Shown here: piece by piece, positions 1-7,642 of the stretch | Layout: each line of letters opens with the position of its first letter | Position numbering within the stretch: position 1 is the first letter of the stretch | NCBI GenBank assembly: GCA_016874295.1 | Contig: VGUH01000004.1 | Location: forward strand, 1 to 64,000 | Direction of reading: 5' to 3' | Source of the DNA: Gammaproteobacteria bacterium | GTDB taxonomy: Bacteria; Pseudomonadota; Gammaproteobacteria; Steroidobacterales; Steroidobacteraceae | Length of the DNA stretch: 64,000 nt | Program-made: the position numbers and the translations under genes | The notes under the pieces: generated by a model | Seen by the model: only the letters and a program-made list of their open reading frames with translations | Database searches by the model: none | What the model was told of the DNA's origin: nothing

Positions 1-2
1 TC

Positions 3-104
3 GAGGAGCCGGCGGTCATTGCGAAGATCCTGGCGCACCTGGAGCGCACGGCGCCGGATCCCTACCAGCCCGAGTTGCCGCTCGGCGCCAGAGCGCCGCG
101 TAAC
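3..104 (+). pseudogene. 3' remnant of a transposase (IS91-like C-terminus)
   Basis: An open frame enters from the left edge of the window and reads EEPAVIAKILAHLERTAPD followed by YQPELPLGARAP. That ending resembles the C-terminal tail of IS91-type transposases as I remember the family; no catalytic motif lies inside the window. G+C is high up to about base 105 and then falls sharply, so the transposase-like sequence appears to stop there. The frame runs on without a stop to 437, but the downstream part is antisense to small genes and is unlikely to be native. The family assignment is from memory of the tail only and is uncertain. Confidence 0.45.
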
Positions 105-427
105 TCCTGCATGTTTCCCAAGTTAGATAAATTCGGGCCAGAAAATCCTTCTATCAATTCTAATTTTCTAAAAGCACTGCTGATGCGTTCATCTAATGCA
201 GCAACCTCCGCCGTAACCTCGCGAGCCTTTGTTGTTGTCTCTGCCACATCGCGGAGGGAAAGGTTATGTAGAAAGGCACCGTACCCGCCGCCAACGATGA
301 GAAGCACGCTGACTAGCGCACAGAATCCCCACGCGACAGATTTGGCAAGTTGGTTGAGTGTTTCCACGGTTGGCGATCCTCTTCTCACGCTGCTCTTATA
401 CAAACTTATTTGGAGGTTTCGTCGCAT
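62..427 (-). CDS. Small single-pass membrane protein with coiled-coil tail, 3' end fused to transposon sequence
   Basis: This encodes 121 residues of unrecognised function. Residues about 31-53 form one hydrophobic membrane segment (VAWGFCALVSVLLIVGG), followed by a charged heptad-like stretch (about 58-95) that could be a coiled coil. The start ATG lies 22 bases inside the end of the upstream lipoprotein gene, which suggests translational coupling. Local base composition is AT-rich, unlike the rest of the window, which points to horizontal acquisition. The last dozen or so residues (ending LAPSGNSGW) are read antisense through the transposase remnant, so the original C-terminus has probably been replaced. 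No function is proposed. Confidence 0.55.
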   Translation of the reverse strand: MRRNLQISLYKSSVRRGSPTVETLNQLAKSVAWGFCALVSVLLIVGGGYGAFLHNLSLRDVAETTTKAREVTAEVAALDERISSAFRKLELIEGFSGPNLSNLGNMQELRGALAPSGNSGW

Positions 428-702
428 ATCCGCATAGGAAGTTGTCCCGGGTCAGTCGGGAAGAAATCGTCAATGCGGCAATTGAGTCCACATTCGTAAT
501 CTGGGGTGGCTCCCGGCTCGGGAATAGTCTTGGACAGAACTGCAAGCGAAGCGGCACGACATTCTTCCAGAGTGCCAAATCGTCCAATTGCAAGGTCATA
601 GGGCAACGTACCAGTCTTGGGATAAACGAAGCCCTCCCACGGATACGTCTTTGCACAGCCAGCCAGCGCGAACGCCAGTAGGCCGAGTGCCGCTGCTTTC
701 AT
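406..702 (-). CDS. Small predicted lipoprotein
   Basis: This encodes 98 residues beginning with a lipoprotein signal peptide: a short charged start, a hydrophobic core and the lipobox LAGC with Cys16 as the acylated residue. The mature part has three further cysteines (ECRAAS, YECGLNC) that could form disulphides in the periplasm, and an acidic C-terminus. I do not recognise the family. It overlaps the next gene by 22 bases and sits in a run of four minus-strand small genes of low G+C, consistent with one transferred operon. Confidence 0.6.
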   Translation of the reverse strand: MKAAALGLLAFALAGCAKTYPWEGFVYPKTGTLPYDLAIGRFGTLEECRAASLAVLSKTIPEPGATPDYECGLNCRIDDFFPTDPGQLPMRICDETSK

Positions 703-724
703 CTATTGTTCTCCGGTTTGTCGT

Positions 725-961
725 CTACTCCGCGTCTCTCGCGTCTAGTTGCCGCTTATGCCACCGTTTGAACGCAGCGAAACCCATCATCCGATTGAAT
801 TCGGCAAGATCAAACTTCACGCCAGCGAATCGCGCACGATGTGATGCAAACCTAGCCTCGTCGCTTCCCTCTGCGATAGGCGTGGGCGGCTCAAAGGGAG
901 CATCGGGCTCAAACTGACCGGAGTTTGGGTTGTTGGGAAAACGAGTTGATCTTTCGCTCAT
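725..961 (-). CDS. Small hypothetical protein
   Basis: This encodes 78 hydrophilic residues starting MSERSTRFPNN. An upstream in-frame start at 976 exists, but the ATG at 961 shares a TGATG overlap with the stop of the upstream lipoprotein gene, which favours 961 and implies coupled translation. The protein has a proline-rich N-terminal half and a basic, possibly helical C-terminal half (FNRMMGFAAFKRWHKRQLD). There is no signal peptide or membrane segment. The family is not recognised; it belongs to the low-G+C patch. Confidence 0.5.
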   Translation of the reverse strand: MSERSTRFPNNPNSGQFEPDAPFEPPTPIAEGSDEARFASHRARFAGVKFDLAEFNRMMGFAAFKRWHKRQLDARDAE

Positions 962-1203
962 CACTGTTTGTCGCATTTGTAAACGAGCGATCTACGCGCT
1001 GTTCCTGATTCCTGCGCGACGACTGTGTATGGGCCGGCGCAATGCTTGGCGGCAGCGTTCATGCAATCGCTGATGCTTGAACCATTACCATCACAGGAGA
1101 CGGAGTAGCCTTGGCTACCATCGGGAAGTGCTACCGATGTTGGGGTAGACGCGCATCCAATTAGGAGTAGCGGAAAAACGGCGATGACTAACAGCCTTTT
1201 CAC
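961..1203 (-). CDS. Small predicted lipoprotein
   Basis: This encodes 80 residues with a clear lipoprotein signal (MKRLLVIAVFPLLLIGC, lipobox LIGC, Cys17). The mature domain has four more cysteines (SVSCDG, SDCMN, KHCAG, YKCDKQ) and is probably a small disulphide-stabilised periplasmic domain. The start is GTG, preceded at about 8 bases by the purine-rich GGGAGG. A -10-like TATAGT lies about 20 bases further upstream on the minus strand (1229 to 1224). This is the first gene of the four-gene minus-strand cassette. Function unknown. Confidence 0.6.
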   Translation of the reverse strand: MKRLLVIAVFPLLLIGCASTPTSVALPDGSQGYSVSCDGNGSSISDCMNAAAKHCAGPYTVVAQESGTARRSLVYKCDKQ

Positions 1204-1563
1204 AGATTGACCCTCCCGTCGGGACTATAGCGCCAGAAACAACGGAGTTGCCTACTCCCGGCGCGGCCTTGGGTGGGGCGCCGCCTCCGTTACGGCAGAT
1301 CCCGGGCTGGGCAACTTAAAGGCCGAATGGAGACGGGAGGATTGGCTGCTGGGTACGGGCAAGGCCGGGGCGGTCGCCGGTGCGAGTAACCTGTCGGCGT
1401 CGGCATTCAAAGTAAACTTTAGAGAAGCGTCCCAACCAGAGCATTTTGGGGGTATATTTGGGGGTATCTGACTGAGAACTTCCAACGCACGGCTTTACAA
1501 ATCAAATCGTTATGATCTTCTTTAGGTAGACTTCCGCTCCACCAAATTTTCTCCTTTTCCGCG
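1204..1563. other. Non-coding gap between accessory patch and core genome
   Basis: No convincing gene is seen on either strand. G+C rises and falls within it (GC-rich at about 1255-1400, AT-rich at about 1405-1560), which suggests a mosaic of old junctions. It holds the probable promoter of the lipoprotein cassette at its left end and the tandem TTTGGGGGTAT repeats at 1445-1467. Two short minus-strand open frames here have no start signal or recognisable content. Confidence 0.5.
1445..1467. repeat. Two direct repeats TTTGGGGGTAT, 12-base period
   Basis: The 11-mer TTTGGGGGTAT occurs at 1445-1455 and again at 1457-1467, one helical turn apart and on the same face of the DNA. G-run repeats of this style are often found beside tyrosine-recombinase genes and attachment sites as arm-type binding sites (general knowledge). 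No integrase gene is present in the window, so the assignment is an inference. Confidence 0.4.
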
Positions 1564-1592
1564 TTGACACGCCGCCACGCGAAGCCTAGCTT
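1564..1592 (+). promoter_or_regulatory. Probable sigma70 promoter of the histone-like gene
   Basis: A perfect -35 hexamer TTGACA (1564-1569) is followed after 17 bases by TAGCTT (1587-1592), a weak -10. Transcription would start near 1599, about 29 bases before the ATG at 1628. The spacing is ideal; the -10 is poor. Confidence 0.45.
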
Positions 1593-1627
1593 GAAGGCAG
1601 GGCGTGAGAGGTATTCTCCAGAATCCC

Positions 1628-2038
1628 ATGGCAGCAAGAAAGAAGTCGGCAAGGTCCGCGCGGCGCTCGGCCAAGCGCAAGAGCCGCGTCGCCAAGCGCA
1701 AGGTCGCCCGCAGGACACGGGTCGCCAAGCGCAAGATCCGGGCGCGCGCGATCAGCGTACGCGCCAAGGCGCGTGTCGCGGCGCGCAAGGCACGCCGCAC
1801 GGTTCGCAAGGCTGCGCGCGCGGCGAAGCGCAACGTACGCGTCGCGAAGCGCGAGGCGCGCTCAGCGATCCGCGGCACGGCGAGTGGCGTGCGCAAAATG
1901 ACCGTCAAGGCCGAGAAGGCCGCGAACCAGCTCGTCAGCGCGACGGCCGCCAGGGCCGAGCAGGCAACGATCGCGGTCGACCAGTCGTTCGCGGAGCCGA
2001 GGCCGGTCGCGGCCACTGCGCCCGCCCAGGCCGCCTGA
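1628..2038 (+). CDS. Histone H1-like lysine/arginine/alanine-rich DNA-binding protein
   Basis: This encodes 136 residues, extremely basic and low in complexity. The first about 90 residues consist of degenerate repeats of the type AKRK-RVAKRK-VARRT-RVAKRK and then AARKARRTVRKAARAAK; the last 45 are a less basic, alanine-rich tail ending PVAATAPAQAA. This composition is that of bacterial histone H1-like or AlgP-type proteins, which bind DNA or RNA non-specifically. The chosen start is ATG at 1628 (MAARKKSARSA); an upstream TTG-initiated extension is less likely. It is flanked by a promoter at 1564 and a strong terminator at 2063, so it is monocistronic. Confidence 0.75.
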   Translation: MAARKKSARSARRSAKRKSRVAKRKVARRTRVAKRKIRARAISVRAKARVAARKARRTVRKAARAAKRNVRVAKREARSAIRGTASGVRKMTVKAEKAANQLVSATAARAEQATIAVDQSFAEPRPVAATAPAQAA

Positions 2039-2062
2039 CGCACGCGATTGCGCCTGAACGTA

Positions 2063-2095
2063 CCCGGGGCCGGCAGGGCCGGCCTCGGGTAGTAT
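2063..2095 (+). terminator. Rho-independent terminator after histone-like gene
   Basis: A 12-bp stem (2063-2074 with 2078-2089, one G-U pair) closes a 3-base AGG loop and is followed by TAGTATTTT. It lies 25 bases after the stop codon of the basic protein and separates it from the tRNA gene. Confidence 0.65.
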
Positions 2096-2107
2096 TTTCG
2101 GCCGCCC

Positions 2108-2183
2108 GCCCCGGTAGCTCAGTGGATAGAGCGGCCGCCTCCTAAGCGGCAGGTCGTCGGTTCAACTCCGGCCCGGGGCGCCA
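2108..2183 (+). tRNA. tRNA-Arg (anticodon CCT)
   Basis: This is a 76-base cloverleaf. The acceptor stem GCCCCGG (2108-2114) pairs with CCGGGGC (2173-2179), the discriminator is G2180, and CCA is encoded at 2181-2183. The D arm holds AGTGGATAGA, the anticodon loop is CTCCTAA, and the T arm GTCGG-TTCAACT-CCGGC is intact. It reads AGG codons. There is no duplicated 3' end elsewhere in the window that would mark an integrated element. Confidence 0.95.
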
Positions 2184-2195
2184 GTCACGAAGGCG

Positions 2196-2217
2196 TACCG
2201 GACCGGTCCGGTATAAT
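2196..2217 (+). promoter_or_regulatory. 18-bp perfect palindrome overlapping the -10 of sucA
   Basis: Bases 2196-2213 form a perfect inverted repeat (TACCGGACCGGTCCGGTA). Its last two bases are the first two of a consensus -10, TATAAT, at 2212-2217. The sucA ATG at 2228 is only 10 bases beyond the -10. No recognisable -35 lies at the proper distance, which would fit an activator-dependent or repressor-controlled promoter. A dimeric regulator bound here would overlap RNA polymerase, so repression is the simpler guess. Confidence 0.5.
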
Positions 2218-2227
2218 TCGTCAGGCC

Positions 2228-5038
2228 ATGAGCCGATCCCTGCGCGAACTCTACGACTCGAGCCCGTTCTCGAGCGTGCAGGCGCCGTACGTCGAACAGC
2301 AATACGAGCGCTTTCTCGAAGATCCCGCCCGGGTCAGCGCCGAGTGGCGCGAGTTCTTCGGCCAGGTGGGCGGCGGACGGCCGCCGGCTGCGCGCGTGGT
2401 ACCGGCGAAGCCCCTGCCGAGCACTCCTCCGGGACCGCCCCTGGCCACCCCGCAGGCGTCCGACGTCGAACAGCAGTCCTCGGTTTCGCGGCTGATCCAG
2501 TTCTACGCCAACCGGGGCCACCTGATCGCGGACATCGACCCGCTCGGACTGATGCAGCGGCCGGTGCCGAAGGTGCTCGACCCGGCATACGTGGGGCTGA
2601 CCGAGGCCGACCTCGACACGGTGTTCTATACGGGGAGCCGGACGAGCGGTGTCGACCGGCAGATGAAGCTGTCGGAGATCCTGAAACAGCTCCGGCACAT
2701 CTACACGGGCCGGATCGGGGCGGAGTTCGCGCACGTTTCCACGGCCGAGGAGCGGTTGTGGCTCCAGGACCGGTACCAGGAAGGGCGCCTGCATCACCGG
2801 TTCACGAACGACGAGCGCCTGAACTTCCTCTGGCAGCTGACGGCGGCGGAAGGCCTCGAGCGCTACCTGCACACGCGTTACGTGGGACAGAAACGCTTCT
2901 CGCTGGAAGGCGGCGACGCGCTGATTCCGCTGCTCGACGACGTCGTGCAGAGGAGCGGCGCCGCCGGCGTCGAGGAAATCGTGATCGGCATGGCACACCG
3001 CGGACGCCTCAATGTCCTGGTCAACGTGCTCGGCAAGTCGCCGGCCATGCTGTTTTCGGAGTTCGAGGGCAAGCAGGACGGCGATGCTGCGCGCGGCTCG
3101 GGCGACGTCAAGTACCACAAGGGGTTCTCCGCGGACCTGCGCACGACCAAGGGCAATGTCCACGTCGTTCTCGCCTTCAATCCCTCGCACCTCGAGGTCG
3201 TGGACCCGGTGGTCGAGGGCTCGGTTCGCGCACGCCAGGAACAGCGCGGGGACGTGACCGGTGCCACGATCCTGCCGCTCCTCATCCATGGCGATGCTGC
3301 CTTCGCCGGCCAGGGCGTCGTCATGGAGACTCTCCAGTTCTCGCAGGCGCGCGGGTTCACGACCGGCGGGACGCTGCATGTCGTCATCAACAACCAGGTG
3401 GGCTTCACGACCAGCGATCCGGCGGACGCGCGCTCGACGCTCTACTGCAGCGACGTCGCGAAGATGATCGAGGCGCCGATCTTCCATGTGAACGCCGACG
3501 ATCCGGAAGCGGTGGTATTGGTCGCACGGCTCGCGCTCGACTACCGCATGAAATTCCGCAAGGACGTCGTGATCGACCTCGTCTGCTACCGGCGTCACGG
3601 TCACAACGAGGCCGACGAACCGGCGGCCACGCAGCCGCTCATGTACCAGGCGATCCGCAAGCACGCGACCGCGCGGCAGCTCTATGGCGAGCGGCTCGAG
3701 CAGGACGGCCTGCTGGACGAAGGCCAGACCGCGAAGTTGATGGAGGATTACCGCCGCGGGCTTGACGAAGACCGCTCGCAGGCGCGCGCTTTCGCGGGCA
3801 CGATGGGCAACAAGTTCACGGTCGACTGGAGCCGGCACCTCGACGCGGATCCCGCCGAGCAGGCGGTCACGGCGGTCGAGCGCGCGAAGCTCGACGGACT
3901 TGCGAAGACGCTGACCCGCCCGCCGGCCGGCTTCTCGCTGCACCCGCGCGTCGCGCGGATCATCGACGATCGCGCGCGCATGTACGCGGGCGAACTGCCG
4001 CTCGACTGGGGCGCGGCCGAGACGCTCGCGTACGCGACGCTGCTGACGGAAGGCTTCGATATCCGCTTGACGGGGCAGGATTCCCAGCGCGGCACGTTTT
4101 TCCACCGCCACGCCGTGCTGCACGACCAGGCGACCGGCCGGACCGACACGCCGCTCGCGCGGGTCGCCACGGATCGGGCGCGCTTCCGCGTGACGGACTC
4201 GACCCTCTCTGAGGAGGCCGTGCTCGGCTTCGAGTACGGATATGCGACCACGGACCCGTCGACCCTCGTGATCTGGGAGGGCCAGTTCGGCGACTTCGTG
4301 AACGGGGCGCAGGTCATCATCGACCAGTTCATCACCTCGGGGGAGGCGAAGTGGGGGCGGCTGTGCGGCCTGACGCTGTTCCTGCCGCACGGCTACGAGG
4401 GGCAGGGCCCCGAGCACAGCTCCGCGCGCCTCGAACGCTTCCTGCAGCTGTCCGCCGAGATGAACCACCAGGTCTGCGTGCCGTCGACGCCGGCGCAGAT
4501 GTTTCACCTGCTGCGCCGGCAGATGCTGCGCGCGCTCAGGAAGCCGCTGGTCGTGATGACACCCAAGAGCCTCCTGCGTCACAAGCTTTCCGTCTCGACC
4601 ATGTCGGATTTGACCGGCGGGCACTTCCAGCGCGTGATCGACGAGGCGGACGCGATCGACGCCGGCAAGGTCCGGCGCGTCGTGTTGTGCAGCGGCAAGG
4701 TCTATTTCGACATGCTCGAGGGGCGCCGCGCCGGGCAGGACGGTCGTGTCGCCCTGGTGCGGATCGAAGAGCTCTATCCTTTCCCGGCCGAGGACTACCA
4801 GGCCATCCTCGACCGTTACCCGGGCGCGCGCGACATCGTCTGGTGCCAGGAAGAACCTCAGAACCAGGGTGCCTGGTACCAGATCCGCCACCGACTGCAG
4901 GCGCCGCTCGGCGCCGGTCGCAAGCTGCGCTTCGCCGGTCGCAACAGCGCCGCTGCGCCTGCCACGGGCCTGTTCGCCATGCACCAGCGCGAGCAGGAAG
5001 CGCTGGTTGCCGCAGCCCTTGCCAGGAAACCCGAATGA
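2228..5038 (+). CDS. sucA: 2-oxoglutarate dehydrogenase E1 component
   Basis: This encodes 936 residues, the normal length for the thiamine-diphosphate-dependent E1 that decarboxylates 2-oxoglutarate and passes the succinyl group to E2. The N-terminus carries the E2-tethering stretch typical of the family ([13 protein letters not shown]...[12 protein letters not shown]). The core has [14 protein letters not shown] (about 257), the ThDP/Mg motif from [10 protein letters not shown] (about 352) to INNQVGF (about 387), and [11 protein letters not shown] (about 455). It overlaps sucB by ATGA, the first link of the sucA-sucB-lpdA operon. The start at 2228 lies close behind a TATAAT, so the mRNA leader is very short. 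Confidence 0.97.
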   Translation: MSRSLRELYDSSPFSSVQAPYVEQQYERFLEDPARVSAEWREFFGQVGGGRPPAARVVPAKPLPSTPPGPPLATPQASDVEQQSSVSRLIQFYANRGHLIADIDPLGLMQRPVPKVLDPAYVGLTEADLDTVFYTGSRTSGVDRQMKLSEILKQLRHIYTGRIGAEFAHVSTAEERLWLQDRYQEGRLHHRFTNDERLNFLWQLTAAEGLERYLHTRYVGQKRFSLEGGDALIPLLDDVVQRSGAAGVEEIVIGMAHRGRLNVLVNVLGKSPAMLFSEFEGKQDGDAARGSGDVKYHKGFSADLRTTKGNVHVVLAFNPSHLEVVDPVVEGSVRARQEQRGDVTGATILPLLIHGDAAFAGQGVVMETLQFSQARGFTTGGTLHVVINNQVGFTTSDPADARSTLYCSDVAKMIEAPIFHVNADDPEAVVLVARLALDYRMKFRKDVVIDLVCYRRHGHNEADEPAATQPLMYQAIRKHATARQLYGERLEQDGLLDEGQTAKLMEDYRRGLDEDRSQARAFAGTMGNKFTVDWSRHLDADPAEQAVTAVERAKLDGLAKTLTRPPAGFSLHPRVARIIDDRARMYAGELPLDWGAAETLAYATLLTEGFDIRLTGQDSQRGTFFHRHAVLHDQATGRTDTPLARVATDRARFRVTDSTLSEEAVLGFEYGYATTDPSTLVIWEGQFGDFVNGAQVIIDQFITSGEAKWGRLCGLTLFLPHGYEGQGPEHSSARLERFLQLSAEMNHQVCVPSTPAQMFHLLRRQMLRALRKPLVVMTPKSLLRHKLSVSTMSDLTGGHFQRVIDEADAIDAGKVRRVVLCSGKVYFDMLEGRRAGQDGRVALVRIEELYPFPAEDYQAILDRYPGARDIVWCQEEPQNQGAWYQIRHRLQAPLGAGRKLRFAGRNSAAAPATGLFAMHQREQEALVAAALARKPE

Positions 5039-6201
5039 CATTGGAAGTCCGAGTACCGCAACTCCCCGAGTCGGTCGCCGATGCGACGCTGGTCGCCTGG
5101 CACAAGAAAGTCGGCGATGCCGTCGCGCGCGATGAAAATCTCGCCGATCTCGAGACTGACAAGGTCGTGCTGGAGGTTCCGGCGCCGGTCGCGGGCGTCA
5201 TCAAGTCGCTCGAGAGCGAGGCGGGCACGAGCGTCACGAGTGGCCAACTGCTGGCGGTCATCGAGGAACAGGCGGGTGCCGTTGCGCCGGCGAGGCCCGT
5301 GCCCAAGGCGGAGGCGCGCAAGGGTGCCGAGTCCGCAAAGGCCGAACCCTCCGGCAAGCTGTCGCCGGCCGCGCGCCGCCTGGTGGAGGAGAACAAGCTC
5401 GTCCCGGATGCCAACGCCGGCAGCGGACGCGACGGACGCATCACCAAGAGCGACATCGCTCACCATCTCGGGGCCGCGCCGGCGGCGCGTCCGGCCGCCG
5501 GGCGCGTGGACCAGCGCGTGCCGATGTCGCGGCTGCGCGCGCGCATCGCGCAACGCCTGGTCGAGGCGCAGGCGACCGCGGCGATGCTCACGACCTTCAA
5601 TGAGATCGACATGCAGGCGCTGATGGCGCTGCGGTCGCGTCACAAGGAGTCCTTCGAAAAGCGGCACGGCGTGCGCCTGGGATTCATGTCGTTCTTCGCC
5701 AAGGCCTGCATCGAGGCGCTCAGGCGCTTTCCCGTGGTCAATGCCTCGGTGGAAGGCAGCGACATCGTCTATCACGAGTACTACGACATCGGCATGGCTG
5801 TCTCGACCGACCGCGGGCTGATCGTGCCGGTGCTGCGCGACGCCGACCGCATGGATTTTGCGGCCATCGAAAAAGCGGTCGCCAGCTTTGCGGAGCGCGC
5901 GCGCAGCGGCACGATCACGATCGAGGAGCTGACCGGCGGAACCTTCTCCATCACGAACGGCGGCGTATTCGGCTCGCTGATGTCGACACCGATCCTGAAC
6001 GCCCCGCAGAGCGCGATCCTCGCCATGCACAAGATCCAGGAGAGGCCGGTCGCCGTGGACGGCGCGGTCGCGGTGCGGCCGATGATGTACGTCGCGCTGA
6101 CCTACGATCACCGCATCATCGACGGGCGCGAGGCCGTCCAGTTCCTGGTCACGGTCAAGGAAATCATCGAGGACCCGGCGCGGCTCCTGCTGCAGGTCTG
6201 A
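5035..6201 (+). CDS. sucB: Dihydrolipoyllysine succinyltransferase (E2 of 2-oxoglutarate dehydrogenase)
   Basis: This encodes 388 residues. The N-terminal lipoyl domain (about 1-75) has the modified lysine in [10 protein letters not shown] (Lys43). An Ala/Pro/Lys-rich linker follows, then the peripheral subunit-binding domain (about 103-145, [13 protein letters not shown]...GRITKSDI) and the catalytic acyltransferase domain ending with [12 protein letters not shown], whose His (about 358) and Asp (about 362) are the active-site pair. The start ATG overlaps the sucA stop. It forms the core of the complex, taking succinyl from E1 to CoA. Confidence 0.96.
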   Translation: MTLEVRVPQLPESVADATLVAWHKKVGDAVARDENLADLETDKVVLEVPAPVAGVIKSLESEAGTSVTSGQLLAVIEEQAGAVAPARPVPKAEARKGAESAKAEPSGKLSPAARRLVEENKLVPDANAGSGRDGRITKSDIAHHLGAAPAARPAAGRVDQRVPMSRLRARIAQRLVEAQATAAMLTTFNEIDMQALMALRSRHKESFEKRHGVRLGFMSFFAKACIEALRRFPVVNASVEGSDIVYHEYYDIGMAVSTDRGLIVPVLRDADRMDFAAIEKAVASFAERARSGTITIEELTGGTFSITNGGVFGSLMSTPILNAPQSAILAMHKIQERPVAVDGAVAVRPMMYVALTYDHRIIDGREAVQFLVTVKEIIEDPARLLLQV

Positions 6202-6214
6202 TTGAGACAGACAC

Positions 6215-7642
6215 ATGAATGACAGTTTCGACGTCATCGTCATCGGCGGCGGCCCCGCGGGCTACCCGGCCGCGATCCGGGCGGCGCAGAACAAGCTCAC
6301 CGTCGCGTGCATCGACGGCTGGAAGAACCGCGACGGCAGCAGCGCGTTCGGCGGCAGCTGCCTGAATGCCGGCTGCATCCCCTCCAAAGCGCTGCTCGAG
6401 TCGTCCGAACTGCTGCACCGCGCACAGCACGAGTTCGCGGCGCACGGCGTGCAGCTCGACGGGATCGGTTTCGACGTCACGCGGATGCAGCAGCGCAAGG
6501 CCGCAATCGTGAAGGGGATGACGGGCGGGATCCTGGCGCTGTTCAAGGCGGCTGGCGTCACGCCGCTCGCCGGCCACGGGCGGCTGCTGCCAGGGCGCAA
6601 GGTCGAGTTCACGGGAGCCGACGGCACGAAGCGGACGCTGCAGGCGAAGCACGTGGTGCTCGCGTCGGGCTCGGAGCCAATGCCGCTCCGCGGCGTCGAT
6701 TTCGACGGCAAGGCGATCGTGGACTCCTGGGGTGCGCTCGAGTTCGAGGCGGTGCCGAAGCGGCTGTGCGTGATCGGCGCCGGAGTCATCGGGCTCGAGC
6801 TCGGCAGCGTCTGGCGGCGTCTCGGAGCAGAGACCGTGGTGCTCGAGGCGCTCGAGCAGTTCCTGCCGATGGCGGACAGCGTGGTCGCCAAGGAGGCGCA
6901 GCGGCACTTCAGGAAGCAGGGACTCGACATCCGGCTCGGCGCGAAGGTTGCCGGCGCGAAGACAGGCAAGAGCGGCGTGGAAGTGCGCTACGCCGACAAA
7001 TCGGGCGAACAGGTCGTGGTCGTGGACCGGGTCGTCGTCGCGATCGGCCGGCGGCCCTACACGCAGGATCTGCTGGCCGAGGGTACAGGCGTCGTGCTCG
7101 ATGCGCGCGGCTTCATCCAGGTGGACGACCACTGCCGCACCGGCGCCGGCAATGTCTGGGCGATCGGCGACTGCGTGCGCGGGCCCATGCTTGCGCACAA
7201 GGGCAAGGAGGAGGGCATCGCGGTCGCCGACCTGATCGCCGGACAGTACGGACACGTCAACTACAAGGCGATCCCGTCCGTCATCTACACGGCCCCCGAA
7301 ATCGCCTGGGTCGGGCAGACGGAAGAGCAGGCGAGGGCCGCGGGGCGCACGGTGAAGACCGGTAGCTTCCCGTTCGCCGCCAGCGGGCGCGCCAGGGCGA
7401 TGGAAGCGGGCGCCGGGTTCTGCAAGGTGGTCGCGGACGCCGGCAGCGACGAGATTCTCGGCGTGCACATCATCGGCCCGATGGCCGGCGAGCTGATCGC
7501 CGAGGCGGTGCTCGCGATGGAGTACTCCGCGAGCAGCGAGGACCTGCAGCGCACGATCCACGCGCATCCGACGCTCTCGGAAGCCCTGCACGAGGCTGCG
7601 CTCGCGGCCGACAGGCGGGCGATAGACATACCGAACCGCTAG
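6215..7642 (+). CDS. lpdA: Dihydrolipoamide dehydrogenase (E3)
   Basis: This encodes 475 residues and reoxidises the lipoyl group of E2 with FAD and NAD+. The FAD-binding glycine motif is GGGPAGYPAAIRAA; the redox disulphide is in GGSCLNAGCIPSK (Cys49 and Cys54); the NAD-binding motif is VIGAGVIGLELGSVW; the C-terminal dimer-interface His-Glu pair is in HAHPTLSEALHEA. It follows sucB by 13 bases. Its stop shares a CTAG with the stop of relA on the other strand, so the two genes overlap tail to tail by 4 bases. Confidence 0.96.
   Translation: MNDSFDVIVIGGGPAGYPAAIRAAQNKLTVACIDGWKNRDGSSAFGGSCLNAGCIPSKALLESSELLHRAQHEFAAHGVQLDGIGFDVTRMQQRKAAIVKGMTGGILALFKAAGVTPLAGHGRLLPGRKVEFTGADGTKRTLQAKHVVLASGSEPMPLRGVDFDGKAIVDSWGALEFEAVPKRLCVIGAGVIGLELGSVWRRLGAETVVLEALEQFLPMADSVVAKEAQRHFRKQGLDIRLGAKVAGAKTGKSGVEVRYADKSGEQVVVVDRVVVAIGRRPYTQDLLAEGTGVVLDARGFIQVDDHCRTGAGNVWAIGDCVRGPMLAHKGKEEGIAVADLIAGQYGHVNYKAIPSVIYTAPEIAWVGQTEEQARAAGRTVKTGSFPFAASGRARAMEAGAGFCKVVADAGSDEILGVHIIGPMAGELIAEAVLAMEYSASSEDLQRTIHAHPTLSEALHEAALAADRRAIDIPNR

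Noticed and set aside
1252-1485. Minus-strand open frame in the left gap
   Set aside because: Its start lies beyond the G-run repeats and the product is Pro/Ala-rich with no motif; no ribosome-binding site.
2108-2183. tRNA-Arg as the attachment site of an integrated island
   Set aside because: The foreign patch lies on the 5' side of the tRNA, and no duplicate of its 3' end or integrase was found in the window.
2196-2217. Palindrome as terminator of tRNA-Arg
   Set aside because: A perfect dyad leaves no room for a hairpin loop without losing the central pairs, and there is no T-tract; the adjacent TATAAT argues for an operator/promoter.
2162-5041. Very long antisense open frame across sucA
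   Set aside because: It mirrors the codon pattern of sucA in a GC-rich genome; its protein is Arg/His/Glu-rich without domains, and sucA is certain.
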